Assembly (NCBI RefSeq): GCF_000143415.4
Contig: NW_003314321.1
Location: 938,736 to 1,002,735, forward strand
Source of the DNA: Selaginella moellendorffii
Lineage: Eukaryota > Streptophyta > Lycopodiopsida > Selaginellales > Selaginellaceae
Length of the DNA stretch: 64,000 nucleotides
Direction: 5' to 3'
Shown here one piece after another: positions 54,728 to 64,000 of the stretch. Position 1 is the first letter of the stretch, and every line of letters begins with the position of its first letter. The notes under the pieces were generated by a model that was given only the letters and a program-made list of their open reading frames with translations, ran no database searches and was not told the origin of the DNA. Made by a program: the position numbers and the translations under genes.

Positions 54728-57330
54728 ATGGCGCTGGCGCTCGGAGCTTCTTCTTCACATGTCCTTTCGATTCCTCGCTCGGGAATCACATTCATTTCAT
54801 CGTGGCCTCCATCTTCATCCAGGATTAGCAGCACCGATGGCAGCAATGGCGCTCGGATTCTCACCGCGAGAGTGATTTCTTGCGGCACCAGGTTCACAAC
54901 TCTTGCCACTGGTAAGCTCAAGCGAACGCATTCTTTCTCGTTTGATGCTTTGTCTGGCACAGTGGATAAGAAATCTCTTGAATCGATTCAAGACGAAGAC
55001 AAGGTCAGGGATGAGTTTGTGGAGGTGGGCGTTGTGATTAGAAAGCATGGAGTTCGTGGGGAGTTGCTGATTCGGTCCTCTACCGATTTCCCTCAAGAAC
55101 GATTTGAGAAGGCAAGTTCTCTTTAGAACAAGGACAATTTGTAAGGTTTATCTTGCTTCTTTCAGCCTGGGAAGCGATGGATGAAAATCTCCGAGAGAGG
55201 TGAAGAGACGATAGAGTGCGTGGATCTCGTCAGTGGAAGAAATCGAGCTGGCAAGCTACCGTGCTGGTTGCTTACGCTGAAAAATGTGGACTCGGTCGAG
55301 AAGGTAAGCTCTGATGTTCTTACTCTTTGACAAAATTTGTATTTTTTTTCAGGCTTCGAAGTATATTGGTGCTACCATGCTTGTCAAGCGTGACGAACGG
55401 CCTGCTCTGGAAGAAGGCGAGTTTTACATTCCAGATCTCATAGGCATGGACGTTTTTGTCCAGGTATGAATTTGGTTAGTTCATGCTCATGCCTTGTTTA
55501 CTTTACTATATTTTATGATAGAGCTCCATGGAAAACATTGGAACTATTGCTGATATGTGCAACTTTGGAGCCAGTGACTTGCTGCGTGTCCAACGAAATC
55601 CAGCTTCATCTGTTGGTGAGGGCCCTCTTATTTGGATTCCTTTTGTCGAAGCTATAGTTCCCGTGGTTGATATGGAGCAAAGGCGAGTGATAGTGGATCC
55701 TCCCGAGGGGCTACTGGAGCTGAATACGCCCGCGAAACGCAAGGAGAAAGCTGAAGCACGCAAAGAGGTAGGCCGAAAGTGAGTTCTATAATCTGCCGAA
55801 TTAACGGTTCTTATAGGAGGTGAAAGCCATGCGGAAGTTGCAAATGAGAAAGAGTGGCTTAAAGAAAAGTCTGATAAAATCCAAACAGGACCACCTTTTA
55901 GCAGGACTTTCTGTCGGCGAGCAAGAAGAGCGAGATTCGTTGCTGAAGGAGCTTTTGAACATCGACTTCAAAGCTCTTCAAGTGTCCTTTGTGAAAGCTT
56001 GCGAGCGTTCTAAAACGGTATGACCGTGCATATTTTTGCTGTTAATGTTCTCCTGTAAAGAACGAATGCAGGTTGAGTGGCTTCACCAAGCTTCCCGAGA
56101 TTCCCTCGGTTTCCAAGCAGGAGCTCGAGAGGTGGATGAAAGAAGGCACACATACCGGAGATGGCGAAACAAACAGTGGAAAAGGTTATTGGAAGCGGGG
56201 ACTCGATGTTATTGCAAGCAATAGAGTGGCTGTTGCTTCCTTGATACGTCCGAATGACGACGGGGATCAAAAACTGGACAAACAAAAATCACGACTCCAG
56301 CTTCTTGCTCAACATCTTCGAGCAATTGAAAACCTTGCTACGCTCGTGAGTACTCTTGTTCATAAAAGGTAGTCTTCACCACTAACTGTGGGAACATAGG
56401 AATTTCCAGGAGACGTCTGCCAAATACCTTGGTTCATTTGTACCAGCTCGGATCTCATTGAACCGATTCGTTCACTTCTGGACGAAGAAGAATTCTTCGG
56501 GCTCCAATCCACGCAAGTAAGACTATAGCTAGCTTTTCAAGCTTAAGTTTCCCGTTGTTTCTTTGAATGCAGGTCTGCGTTATAACCGTAGAAACAGTTC
56601 CCTGTTTTGACACAAACAATGTCGCTGGTGATCACCAGATATTGAGAATGTCACCATGGAAACTTTTGCAGTCGGTAACTGGCGATGGCGGAGTGTTGAA
56701 AACTCTAGCTATTGAAGGCCTTATTTCAGAGTTTGCGGAGAAAGGTCTCGATTACTTACAGGCAAGGTTCTTTAAAAGCATTTCGGTCACCATCTATATC
56801 TTTTTGTTCAGGTGCTGGATGATCCAACTTCACAGGCAAGGATAGCGGATCCCTTCCTTTTTGGATATGCAGAGGCACAAGCATCGGAGTTAACCATTCA
56901 AACGGTGGAATGGCAACCATCCATGGACGTCATTGGATTCCGAGAGCTCCAAAACGAGAACTCGCTTAGCTACGAGCTTGTGAGGCGCTACGCTTGCAAG
57001 GACAACAAGGACCTGGAGCTGTGCAGTGCTGTAAGTCCTCTTGGAAGCTACATTCTCTCGGTGTCATTCGCAAAGAAGCTCCATGACAGCGGCTTCAACT
57101 TCGAGCTTCACTCGACCTCGCCCTCGACTAGAACGTTCCCCGTCTACAGAGAAAAGGATGGCAAATGCGAGCTCGTGAAGGATTCAAGCGCGATGGTGCT
57201 TGAATCCTCTCTGCTGGACTGCATCGTCAAGTGCGAACCGCGCAAGGTACTCACAAAGTTCTCTCTTTTCTTTTATGGATTCATTCGTGTTCCTTGTTTG
57301 TCACAGATTTCTATCGTAAAACTCGTGTAA
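54728..57330 (+). CDS. Plastid-type RimM fused to a UDPGP-like domain
   Basis: Ten exons (54728-55111, 55166-55303, 55353-55463, 55522-55767, 55817-56017, 56061-56345, 56400-56516, 56573-56761, 56812-57246, 57307-57330) give 709 residues. Residues 1-60 are Ser-rich, like a chloroplast transit peptide. Residues about 97-175 are the RimM domain (VEVGVVIRKHGVRGELLI) and about 197-285 the PRC barrel; RimM helps mature the 30S ribosome. From about 365 the protein resembles UDP-sugar pyrophosphorylases (LIEPIRSLLDEEEFFGLQ), but the nucleotide loop expected near 416-430 reads ASLIRPNDDGDQ, without the Gly-rich motif. Plant RimM proteins are known to carry such an extension. Introns 1 and 8 have GC-AG borders. 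Confidence 0.85.
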
Positions 57331-57514
57331 TGCGGCTCAAAGTTTTGTTTTTCTATAGTTCTCATCATCTATCGTGGATTGCATCATCGTGTGCCTGTAG
57401 CTCTCGGAATTTTTATCCAGGTAGCCAAGCTCTGAGCTGGACGGGATGGCGAGAGGTCCAGATAAAAGGATATTTCTCTTCGTCTCCAAACAAAAGATTA
57501 GGGTAGAGTGGATA

Positions 57515-58954
57515 ATGGCGAAGAGGGACGAGATCGCGAGCGCCATGGCCAGGAAGCGGCAGCGCGTATCATCGTCTGGGAGCGACAGCAGCCGAGTGGG
57601 GCAGATCACAGGTAATGGCTTCCCCGCGAATCGAGAAGATTGCGCCGGGGACGAGCAGCAGCACCAGGAGCAGCTGCAAGAACAGGGTTCCAGGGATGTC
57701 AAGGTCGATCCAGACAAGGCACGGATCATCTCCTTCGGCGAGGAATCCTCCGCCGACGTCGTGGTGCATCTCATCGGGGACGAGGAGGAGAATGTGCTCC
57801 ATCTCCACTCCCAAGTGCTCGCCAAATCGAGGTATTTCGCAGCGCTCCTGTCCGAGCGATGGAAAGGCGACGATCAGGCTTCCATGGCGGCCGAGCAAGA
57901 GCCTCCAAAGACGCATCTCAGGATCGACACCACTTCTCCCATGCCGGTCTACCTCGGGATCCTCAGGCTCTTCTACACGGAGAATTTCAGCGAGGCTATC
58001 GTGGACGTCCAGTCCGCATTGGCGCTTCTCCCAGTGGCCGCCGAGCTTCTCTACGACGACTGCATGGCGCGGTGCTTGAAGTTCCTCGAGGCTGTTCCCT
58101 GGAGCAGGGAGGAGGAGCAGCAAATCCTCCAGCTTCTCAACTATCTCCAGCTCGAGGAGACGCCGGAGATCATCGCCAGGGTGATCCCCGGGAGTGACAG
58201 CGCCGTGGAGACGATGCTGAGCGAGCTCGTCTACGCCGCCACCCACAACCATCAGAACGCTGCGAGCGTGAAGCTCTTCGTGGGGAAGATCCTCGACAGC
58301 CACAAGTCGAGGGAGACTGTGAGGTTAGTCCTGGACAACGCTTTCAAGAATGGGCTCAAGACGGTCAAGGACTCGGTGGAGGAGTACTCGAGCCCGAACG
58401 TCCGCGGGAGGCACGACGAGATCGAAGCCATGCAGCGGCAGAATCTTCACACGGCGGTGGTGAGCGGGAGGCACTTGCTATGGCTTGTGGAACGGATGAT
58501 CGAGCTCAAAGTCGCGGAGAATGCCGTGCTCGAGTGGAGCGAGCAGAGTTCCTTCACTGCCAACTTGAAGAGAGCTTTCATGGACGACGTCTGGAGGAAC
58601 AATGTCCCCGGCTTGCCAGCGGTTCTACTCCGGTGCACATCTCGCCTCGCTCAGGCCATGGTCACTGGATCCATCCTAGTTTCCAGGGAGGTGAGGAAGA
58701 AGATGGTGAGGGACTGGCTTCCAGTTCTCATAACTTCCAAGGAGAACGCGGTGTCGGCGAACTGCAACAAGCAGCTCCACCAGAATCTGGAGGAGGTGTT
58801 CCTCAAGCTCATCTCGACGCTTCCGGTTGGCGATGCTCAGGAGCTTCTCCAGCAGTGCCTGAGCTTCGCTTCCCGCGGGCTGGACGAGAGCTCGAACCTG
58901 GCCATGGCTTTTGCGACGTGGTTCCGACGAGCAGGCGCTAGCGAAAACTCGTGA
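57515..58954 (+). CDS. BTB/POZ domain protein, single exon
   Basis: An intronless 479-codon ORF. The chosen ATG precedes AKRDEIASAM; an in-frame ATG 69 bp upstream (57446) would add 23 residues. Residues about 70-185 form a BTB/POZ fold (ADVVVHLIGDEEENVLHLHSQVLAKS shortened here to ADVVVHLIGDE...LHLHSQVLAKS), followed by YFAALLSERW. The rest is a helical region with EEEQQILQLLNYLQLEE, like plant BTB proteins of the At3g50780/At1g63850 type. Such proteins often act as substrate adaptors for CUL3 ubiquitin ligases, or as scaffolds. It starts 184 bp after the RimM-like gene on the same strand. Long ORFs on the other strand here are shadows of its GC-rich codons. Confidence 0.88.
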   Translation: MAKRDEIASAMARKRQRVSSSGSDSSRVGQITGNGFPANREDCAGDEQQHQEQLQEQGSRDVKVDPDKARIISFGEESSADVVVHLIGDEEENVLHLHSQVLAKSRYFAALLSERWKGDDQASMAAEQEPPKTHLRIDTTSPMPVYLGILRLFYTENFSEAIVDVQSALALLPVAAELLYDDCMARCLKFLEAVPWSREEEQQILQLLNYLQLEETPEIIARVIPGSDSAVETMLSELVYAATHNHQNAASVKLFVGKILDSHKSRETVRLVLDNAFKNGLKTVKDSVEEYSSPNVRGRHDEIEAMQRQNLHTAVVSGRHLLWLVERMIELKVAENAVLEWSEQSSFTANLKRAFMDDVWRNNVPGLPAVLLRCTSRLAQAMVTGSILVSREVRKKMVRDWLPVLITSKENAVSANCNKQLHQNLEEVFLKLISTLPVGDAQELLQQCLSFASRGLDESSNLAMAFATWFRRAGASENS

Positions 58955-59285
58955 AAAGGTTCGTCTTTGCGCATTTGGTCTTCGATCGTCTCTGATTATC
59001 TCTTGGGCTCTTGCGCAGTGCGTCAATGCTGGATGGCGTGTCTTTCGTCAACGAGGAAGCTTTTAGCGTTTGTGGGGGTAAGCTTTTCGCTTTTGTACAG
59101 TCTCTTCTGTGAATCGCTTGCATGAAATATAGTTGAGCGCTTCGCTCAACATGCGTTCGTAAGTATAGATCATATCAAGAACAAGAAGAATCGTTTGAGC
59201 TTTTGGGACCGAGCAAGCTATAACTTTGGTTTCTCTTAAGCGTTTCCCCAGAACAAGAAAAAAAAAAACTCTCTTTGCGAAAAAT

Positions 59286-59357
59286 GGTTTCGTGGTCTAG
59301 TGGTGATGACACTGGACTCTGAATCCAGTAACCCGAGTTCGAATCTCGGCGAAACCT
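59286..59357 (+). tRNA. tRNA-Gln (anticodon CTG)
   Basis: A 72 nt cloverleaf: acceptor stem GGTTTCG with CGAAACC, anticodon stem CTGGA/TCCAG with loop CTCTGAA (anticodon CTG), T arm CCGAG-TTCGAAT-CTCGG. There is no intron. A T run follows at about 59392. It sits between the BTB gene and the RIN4 gene. Confidence 0.96.
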
Positions 59358-59502
59358 CTTCTAAGCTTTGCATTAAAAAAATCTCTTCCTTTTATGTTTT
59401 GTGTACATACCTTTCTTATGGTCTTTTGGCAACAATGGTCTCTTTCTATCAATCACAAAAATGGTAGCACTATAGTTTTCAGTGTCTGTCGCCATGGATC
59501 AA

Positions 59503-60369
59503 TCAGCCAAAGCAGCAAAACCAGTTGCTCTGGAAGGAAGAAAGAATCGAAACAGTCAAAGAATTTCTTTTTTTTCCAATTGAGTCGCGAGGACTTACTT
59601 GCTGCTTGCGACCGGGATGTCCTCCTCCTCGTCCATAGCCCTGCTGCTGATGATCCGGAGCACTGTCCTGTTGAATTCTTCCCGGCTGCCGCTCGTTCCT
59701 CGCATTGTTAAAGATTGTCGTGAAGCCCTCTCCCGACGATGGATCCTTGGGGTCCCAGTCCCCGAATTTGGGCAATGCAGGCGCGTTCCTCTCGGGAATC
59801 TGTGCCAGCAAGCGATCCAAAACCGTGAAATCCAGCTGCCCAAGATCTTCTTACCTTGGCTTGCGGATGGAGCGGCGATCGATGGATGTCTGATCCATTG
59901 TAGCGCCGGTTGCTATCGGAGGACGAGGATGGAGTTCTTCCCACCATAGCAGGTGATTGCCGGTAGCGCGCGGGCGATTCCATGTATTTCTTGAATTCCC
60001 CGTCCTCCCTGCTGCCAATTCGCTGCTCCGTGCGCGATCTTCGCGCTGGATCCGTCGGATTGTCTTGTTGATGCTGGTGCTGTTCTTGGCGATGGGGCGA
60101 TTTTGGGGCAACAGTGGCAGGCGGTGGAGGAAACGCTCCAAATGCTTCTGGGTTCTCGGATGGATCATTTGGGTTGATCAATCGGCCGCCTCTTCCAGCT
60201 CTGGCCGACTCGAACACCTTGGTGTAGGGCGCGTGATCGTTGGGATCCCAATTCCCAAATCGCGGGACGTGAGACCCAGCTCTATTCCTTTGCTGCAAAC
60301 AAACCAACCAATCAATCAATCAATCGATCCAGTCGATCGACCCATCAAGCTACTGCTACTCACTGCCAT
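59503..60369 (-). CDS. RIN4-like immune regulator (two NOI motifs)
   Basis: Exons 60369-60364, 60292-59855, 59799-59599 and 59529-59503 give 223 residues, close to Arabidopsis RIN4 (211). The first coding exon holds only ATG GCA. Residues 11-17 (VPRFGNW) and 157-163 (LPKFGDW) are the two NOI cores; in flowering plants these PxFGxW sites are cut by the bacterial protease AvrRpt2. The middle is disordered, rich in Pro, Ser and Gln. The tail WFCCFG has two Cys for lipid attachment to the plasma membrane. RIN4 is guarded by NLR receptors and tunes defence. The last exon (27 bp) was placed by splice sites and the CCFG ending. It is head to head with the kinase gene, 371 bp apart. Confidence 0.9.
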
Positions 60370-60740
60370 CGCGATCGATCGATGTCCCGAAGAAAAAAAT
60401 CTCGCGAAGTATCGAGTCCTGGCTTGCGATTGCTGGCTAAGTGATCTATGATCGATCTCTGCACAGAGATCTCCGCGAGAGAGGCAGAAGACCTAGAAAT
60501 CTAATAATGCTGTTCGTGCGCCTCCTTCGTGTTGGCAGAATAGACCATTGGCGAGTATGACACGGTCATTCTAAGCCGGCACGCTTGTCTAGATCACACG
60601 GCTATACGCGCTAACACGTGGCAGCATCTCGAGAGTCGATAGCTGACAGAGCCCTAAACGGCGGGATTTTATTTTGCGATCCAAGAATCGCAATCTTATC
60701 GCCTAGCTGTGGTGCGGGAGGGGCGGCGATCTCCGGCGCC
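60370..60740. promoter_or_regulatory. Shared upstream region of RIN4-like and STN-type kinase genes
   Basis: The 371 bp between divergent start codons contain a G-box (CACGTG, 60615-60620) in an ABRE-like setting, ACACGTGGC. G-boxes are bound by light- and ABA-responsive factors, which would suit a thylakoid kinase. Its use is inferred. Confidence 0.5.
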
Positions 60741-63663
60741 ATGGCGTCCTACGCTGCCGCATTGGGATCGCCATGGCTTGGGCGTCCGATCCAGCTGCGC
60801 AAGCTCCGAGGAGGTTCCCGGGGTCGTATTTGCAGCGCCAGCGCTGGATTCCGGGTGAGCGTCGCGAGCTTGGAGCGCAGTATGATGGAATCCAGGCAAG
60901 GAATTTCTTAGATGTCGATATTTTGTCTTTCTTTCTTGACGGACGATCGATCCTGGGCAGTGTCGGGAATGCATTGCGGGAGAGTGGTCTTTTCTTCCAT
61001 AAGACGATCTTGCAAGACTCGTTGGAAGTGCTTCCCAGCTCGCATACTGTAAGCGTGGATTTCTTCCTTTTGTGGTACTCGTTTGATTGAAACTTTTGTT
61101 TTTTTTTGGTCAAGTCTCTGGAATGGTGGGCTGTCGCAGCACCGGCAATGCTTTGGTTCTTGCTGGCTTCTCCTGGCGGCATTTCTGGCGTTGTTGACTT
61201 CCTCGCTTCTCCTTTGCATGCTCGTCGTCAAAGGTTTTCGACTTCCAAGTTTATAACTCTGTTGCTCAACGCAGCGTGTGTTTTCTTTGTTTCATCGTAA
61301 TAGGGAATTCCCAGCCAATGAAGTTGAGGTTGGAAGACGCATTGGAGAAGGATCGTTCGGAATCGTCTATGACGGATACATTGGCCGAGGAAGTAAGAGC
61401 CTGGGTGTTTTGATACCAACAGGTTGATTTTTGGAGTTTTGGCAGCCAATGGCGACGAGGGCATGCATGTCATTTTGAAGAAAGCGAAAGCTCAAGTTTC
61501 GGGCTCTTCAGAAATGCACAATACGGAAGTGTACATGAACCGGTACTTGCAGGTAAATTTGGTCGAGAGAGAGAGAGAGAGAGAGTCATATTGTCGTTGT
61601 TTTGTAGAGAAACGCGCCCGAGGCTGTGGCTGATTTTCTGGGAACGGTGCGAGTCAAGCAGGATCAAGTCAAAGGAAAATTAACAGAGGTACGAGATACA
61701 GAGTGGCGACTGAGACCCGCGTCTAAGATTGCTGCATTGCATTTTCTGTCCAGGGGCTGTGGCTAGTGTGGAAGTTTCAAGGCTACCATACGTTGAATCA
61801 CTACATGAAACAAAAGACATTTCCAGAGAATCTCTCAAAGCAACTTCTCGGAGACAGTGTAAGGTTGTATGCCTTGGCTAATATCAGATGTTGGTAACAG
61901 GGTTGTTTTAGGCCACAAACAAGCGTTATGGCTCTACAAACCAACGACAAAATGCTCTAATTCTCCGAACTATAATGACTCACTTGTTATATAACCTACA
62001 GCAAATCCATAGAACCGGTAAGCATGTTTGCCGCTGAATGTCTTTAGATCTTGTTCTTACTTTATCCCCAGGCGTTGTGCACCGTGATGTAAAGCCTTTA
62101 AATTTAATTCTCGCCGGCGATACGGATACTTTTAAGCTCGTCGACCTTGGCGCATGTGTCAATCTACGGTCCGGTTACAATTACGTAAGTGACGAATTTT
62201 TCGCAAATCATGCTTTTCAAATGAAAATTTCAAGTACAGGTTCCGAACGAAACAATCATGGACCCAGATTATGCACCTCCTGAGCAGTACGTCATGCCGA
62301 CGAGAACGCCAAGGCTTCCTCCTGATCCACTTTGCTCGCTAATCTCGCCACTCATCTGGCTTTTGAATACTCCAGATCGTTTTGACGTATTCTCAGCTGT
62401 AAGTCTCAATACGCGTGTTTCCTCTTCAGCTTCTAATTAGCTTTCGTTACAGGGTTTGGTGATGATGCAGTTGTCTGTAAAATCTTTGCGACATGAGAGT
62501 GCGATGGTAATCTTTGCAGATCAAAATTTCGTGTGTTACGAGCTTATGGAGGGACGTGGCTTAACTGCAGAAGCACTTTTCTGGAGAACTTAAGCGCGCA
62601 GGATACGATTTGAACAAGTGGAGGAAAAAATGCCAAGTTCCGAAGGAAGAGTTTTCCCTTTTGGATGCTGATGGTAATGATAATTGCGGCTTTACTGGAT
62701 ACCATTTAACTGTTTGTGTATTGTGAAGATGGCGCTGGCTGGGAGCTTGTAACTGCTTTGCTTCAACCGCGGCACGACAAGGCATTCATGATTTGGCCCA
62801 GTAAGACTGAAGCATGCATGCTAGCAGTTACTCTTGATCTGATTATTTATTTTCCAGGCCTTGTGAGAGGTCGTCCTTCTGCAGCAGCTGCACTGAAGCA
62901 CCGTTTCTTTAGAGGGACTCGTCGTGTGGAGCCGATCAAGATTGAATTTCCGAAGTTTCCTCCTAACTTCGAACCAGCGGCTGTCCCGATGGCTGCGCTT
63001 TCCCTGATGGCAGAATCTGGTGCTGGAATCAAAGTGTTACAAGAGAAAGTGGTGGGCGAAATGGCTACTAAAGTCAAGAGCCCAGAGTTCACATATGCTA
63101 TTACAGCAGCTATTCCCATTGCTGCGTTGATCTGTTTGGGATTATCTTTGAGCTGGATGGTAAGTTTCTTTTCTTTCAGTTTGATTTCCGATAATACTTT
63201 CTTCTATTGGAAACAGCTGATGCAAGGGCTTCAAACGTCAGCACAGTTGTCCTACGGGGTCAGCCAGAATCTTGGGATAACTGGCCCAGCCTCGGCTGCG
63301 TTTTGCCTTTTCGTTCTCAAGTAAGTTACTCTGCGGATCATTTATGTGACTGACATCTCCAAATGCAGGCAATTGCTCGTCGGTCCAGCGGCTAAAAACA
63401 ACAAAAACGACCAGCGGAGTACCAGCACCGGACTTGCGAGCGTTTCCGGCTATGGTGAAGTGAGAAGACTAGCGGAAGAAGTTGGAGCCTTGGACACTCG
63501 CCTGGGCTCGCTTGAAGCGCTGGTGACAATCGACGGTGGAGAGTCATTGGAAGACAAGCACTATCAGCAAATTGCTCGGGTTTGTATACATGTTTGTTCT
63601 CTTCGTGGTCTCATCTCAGTTTTGTTGCAGATGCAAAGCCTGTTGGCGCAACCGCAGCGATAA
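60741..63663 (+). CDS. STN7/STN8-type thylakoid protein kinase with C-terminal extension
   Basis: Seventeen exons (60741-60854, 60896-61048, 61115-61233, 61304-61392, 61446-61552, 61608-61688, 61754-61858, 61912-62017, 62072-62184, 62240-62398, 62453-62506, 62571-62673, 62729-62800, 62858-63159, 63217-63320, 63369-63579, 63631-63663) give 674 residues. The N-terminus is transit-peptide-like. A membrane segment (about 93-117, AVAAPAMLWFLLASPGG) precedes the kinase: GEGSFGIVYDG (143-153), HRDVKPLN (295-302), DLG in place of DFG (316-318) and DPDYAPPEQY. The match is to kinases that phosphorylate light-harvesting and photosystem II proteins. After the kinase come about 180 residues with a second hydrophobic segment (about 536-559) and a tail, longer than STN8 as I know it. 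Intron 1 is 41 bp; a GA microsatellite lies in intron 5. Confidence 0.83.
61565..61587 (+). repeat. (GA)n microsatellite in an intron
   Basis: About eleven GA units in the fifth intron of the kinase gene. Confidence 0.9.
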
Positions 63664-63755
63664 CTTGTAAGCGGCTTCTATTCTCAACTTCGTTCTCAGG
63701 GAAATCAATCATCCATGGCTTGAGAATAGCTTTGCAAATTTTATCTTTGTGCTAA

Positions 63756-63828
63756 GGGGATGTAGCTCAGATGGTAGAGCGCTCGCTTAGCATGCGAGAG
63801 GCACCGGGATCGATACCCGGCATCTCCA
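63756..63828 (+). tRNA. tRNA-Ala (anticodon AGC)
   Basis: A 73 nt cloverleaf: acceptor GGGGATG with CATCTCC plus discriminator A, D arm GCTC/GAGC, anticodon stem CTCGC/GCGAG with loop TTAGCAT (anticodon AGC), T arm CCGGG-ATCGATA-CCCGG. Acceptor G3:T70 is the wobble pair expected for alanine identity. It lies 92 bp after the kinase stop codon; the rest to 64000 shows no gene. Confidence 0.97.
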
Positions 63829-64000
63829 AGTCCCGGCAGGCATGTCAACCCCAAAGTTTCAAGAATTAAGTTTTCCAAATATCGGCGCGAACGACCATCC
63901 TTTTTTTTATCGTTCCTGGTGAACAGGTCCGATTCATGACTTCGCGAGCTCTGGATTTAACTTGTCGTCGCATTTGCTTTGTTATCTCGTTCGTTTGCTT

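Noticed and set aside
57569..58303. 244-codon minus-strand ORF opposite the BTB gene (and 154- and 185-codon plus-strand frames)
   Set aside because: These are shadows of the GC-rich codons of the single-exon BTB gene.

Overview
The window looks like nuclear DNA of a vascular plant, most likely the lycophyte Selaginella (inferred from gene content and intron style, not from a database match). Protein-coding genes have many very short introns (41 to 102 bp), and the families are plant ones: a RIN4/NOI protein, a thylakoid STN7/STN8-type kinase, a plastid RimM fused to a nucleotidyltransferase-like domain, a plant GH3 beta-glucosidase, an ankyrin-RCC1 protein and pentatricopeptide (PPR) fragments.

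The window splits sharply near 41 kb. From 1 to about 41,000 it is a graveyard of retrotransposons and dispersed repeats. It opens with a decayed chromodomain Ty3/gypsy element (1-4140). Its integrase region carries two intron-like GT...AG insertions; removing them rejoins the conserved reading frame. A repeat called R1 follows. Next is a minus-strand Ty3/gypsy element (copy 1, 5037-18156) with two later insertions: a 671 bp TRIM element (6408-7078) and a large non-coding LTR element (7758-16231, 5 bp target duplication). The 5' LTR of the large element has itself captured about 1.2 kb of gene-like DNA. An AT-rich island (18157-21730) holds a PPR pseudogene and an intact AT-rich ORF with a signal peptide and a GNA-type (bulb) lectin domain. 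Then come a large fold-back of repeat R2 (21730-24965), an assembly gap (25671-25770) flanked by a garbled duplicate of R1, a second and better preserved Ty3/gypsy element (copy 2, 26863-31639), more R2, and long gene-free stretches to about 41 kb.

From 41 to 64 kb the DNA is compact and gene-rich: a PPR remnant, an unidentified coding exon, ADP-glucose phosphorylase, GH3 beta-glucosidase, an ankyrin-RCC1 protein, a long coiled-coil protein of unknown role, RimM-UAP-like, a BTB protein, tRNA-Gln(CTG), RIN4, an STN-type kinase and tRNA-Ala(AGC). Two gene pairs are head to head with short shared upstream regions (115 bp and 371 bp). The exon models were built by hand; every junction listed keeps the reading frame, but none has transcript support here.

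The genes do not form one pathway. Shared themes are chloroplast function (the kinase and RimM), carbohydrate metabolism (ADP-glucose phosphorylase, GH3) and immunity at the plasma membrane (RIN4).
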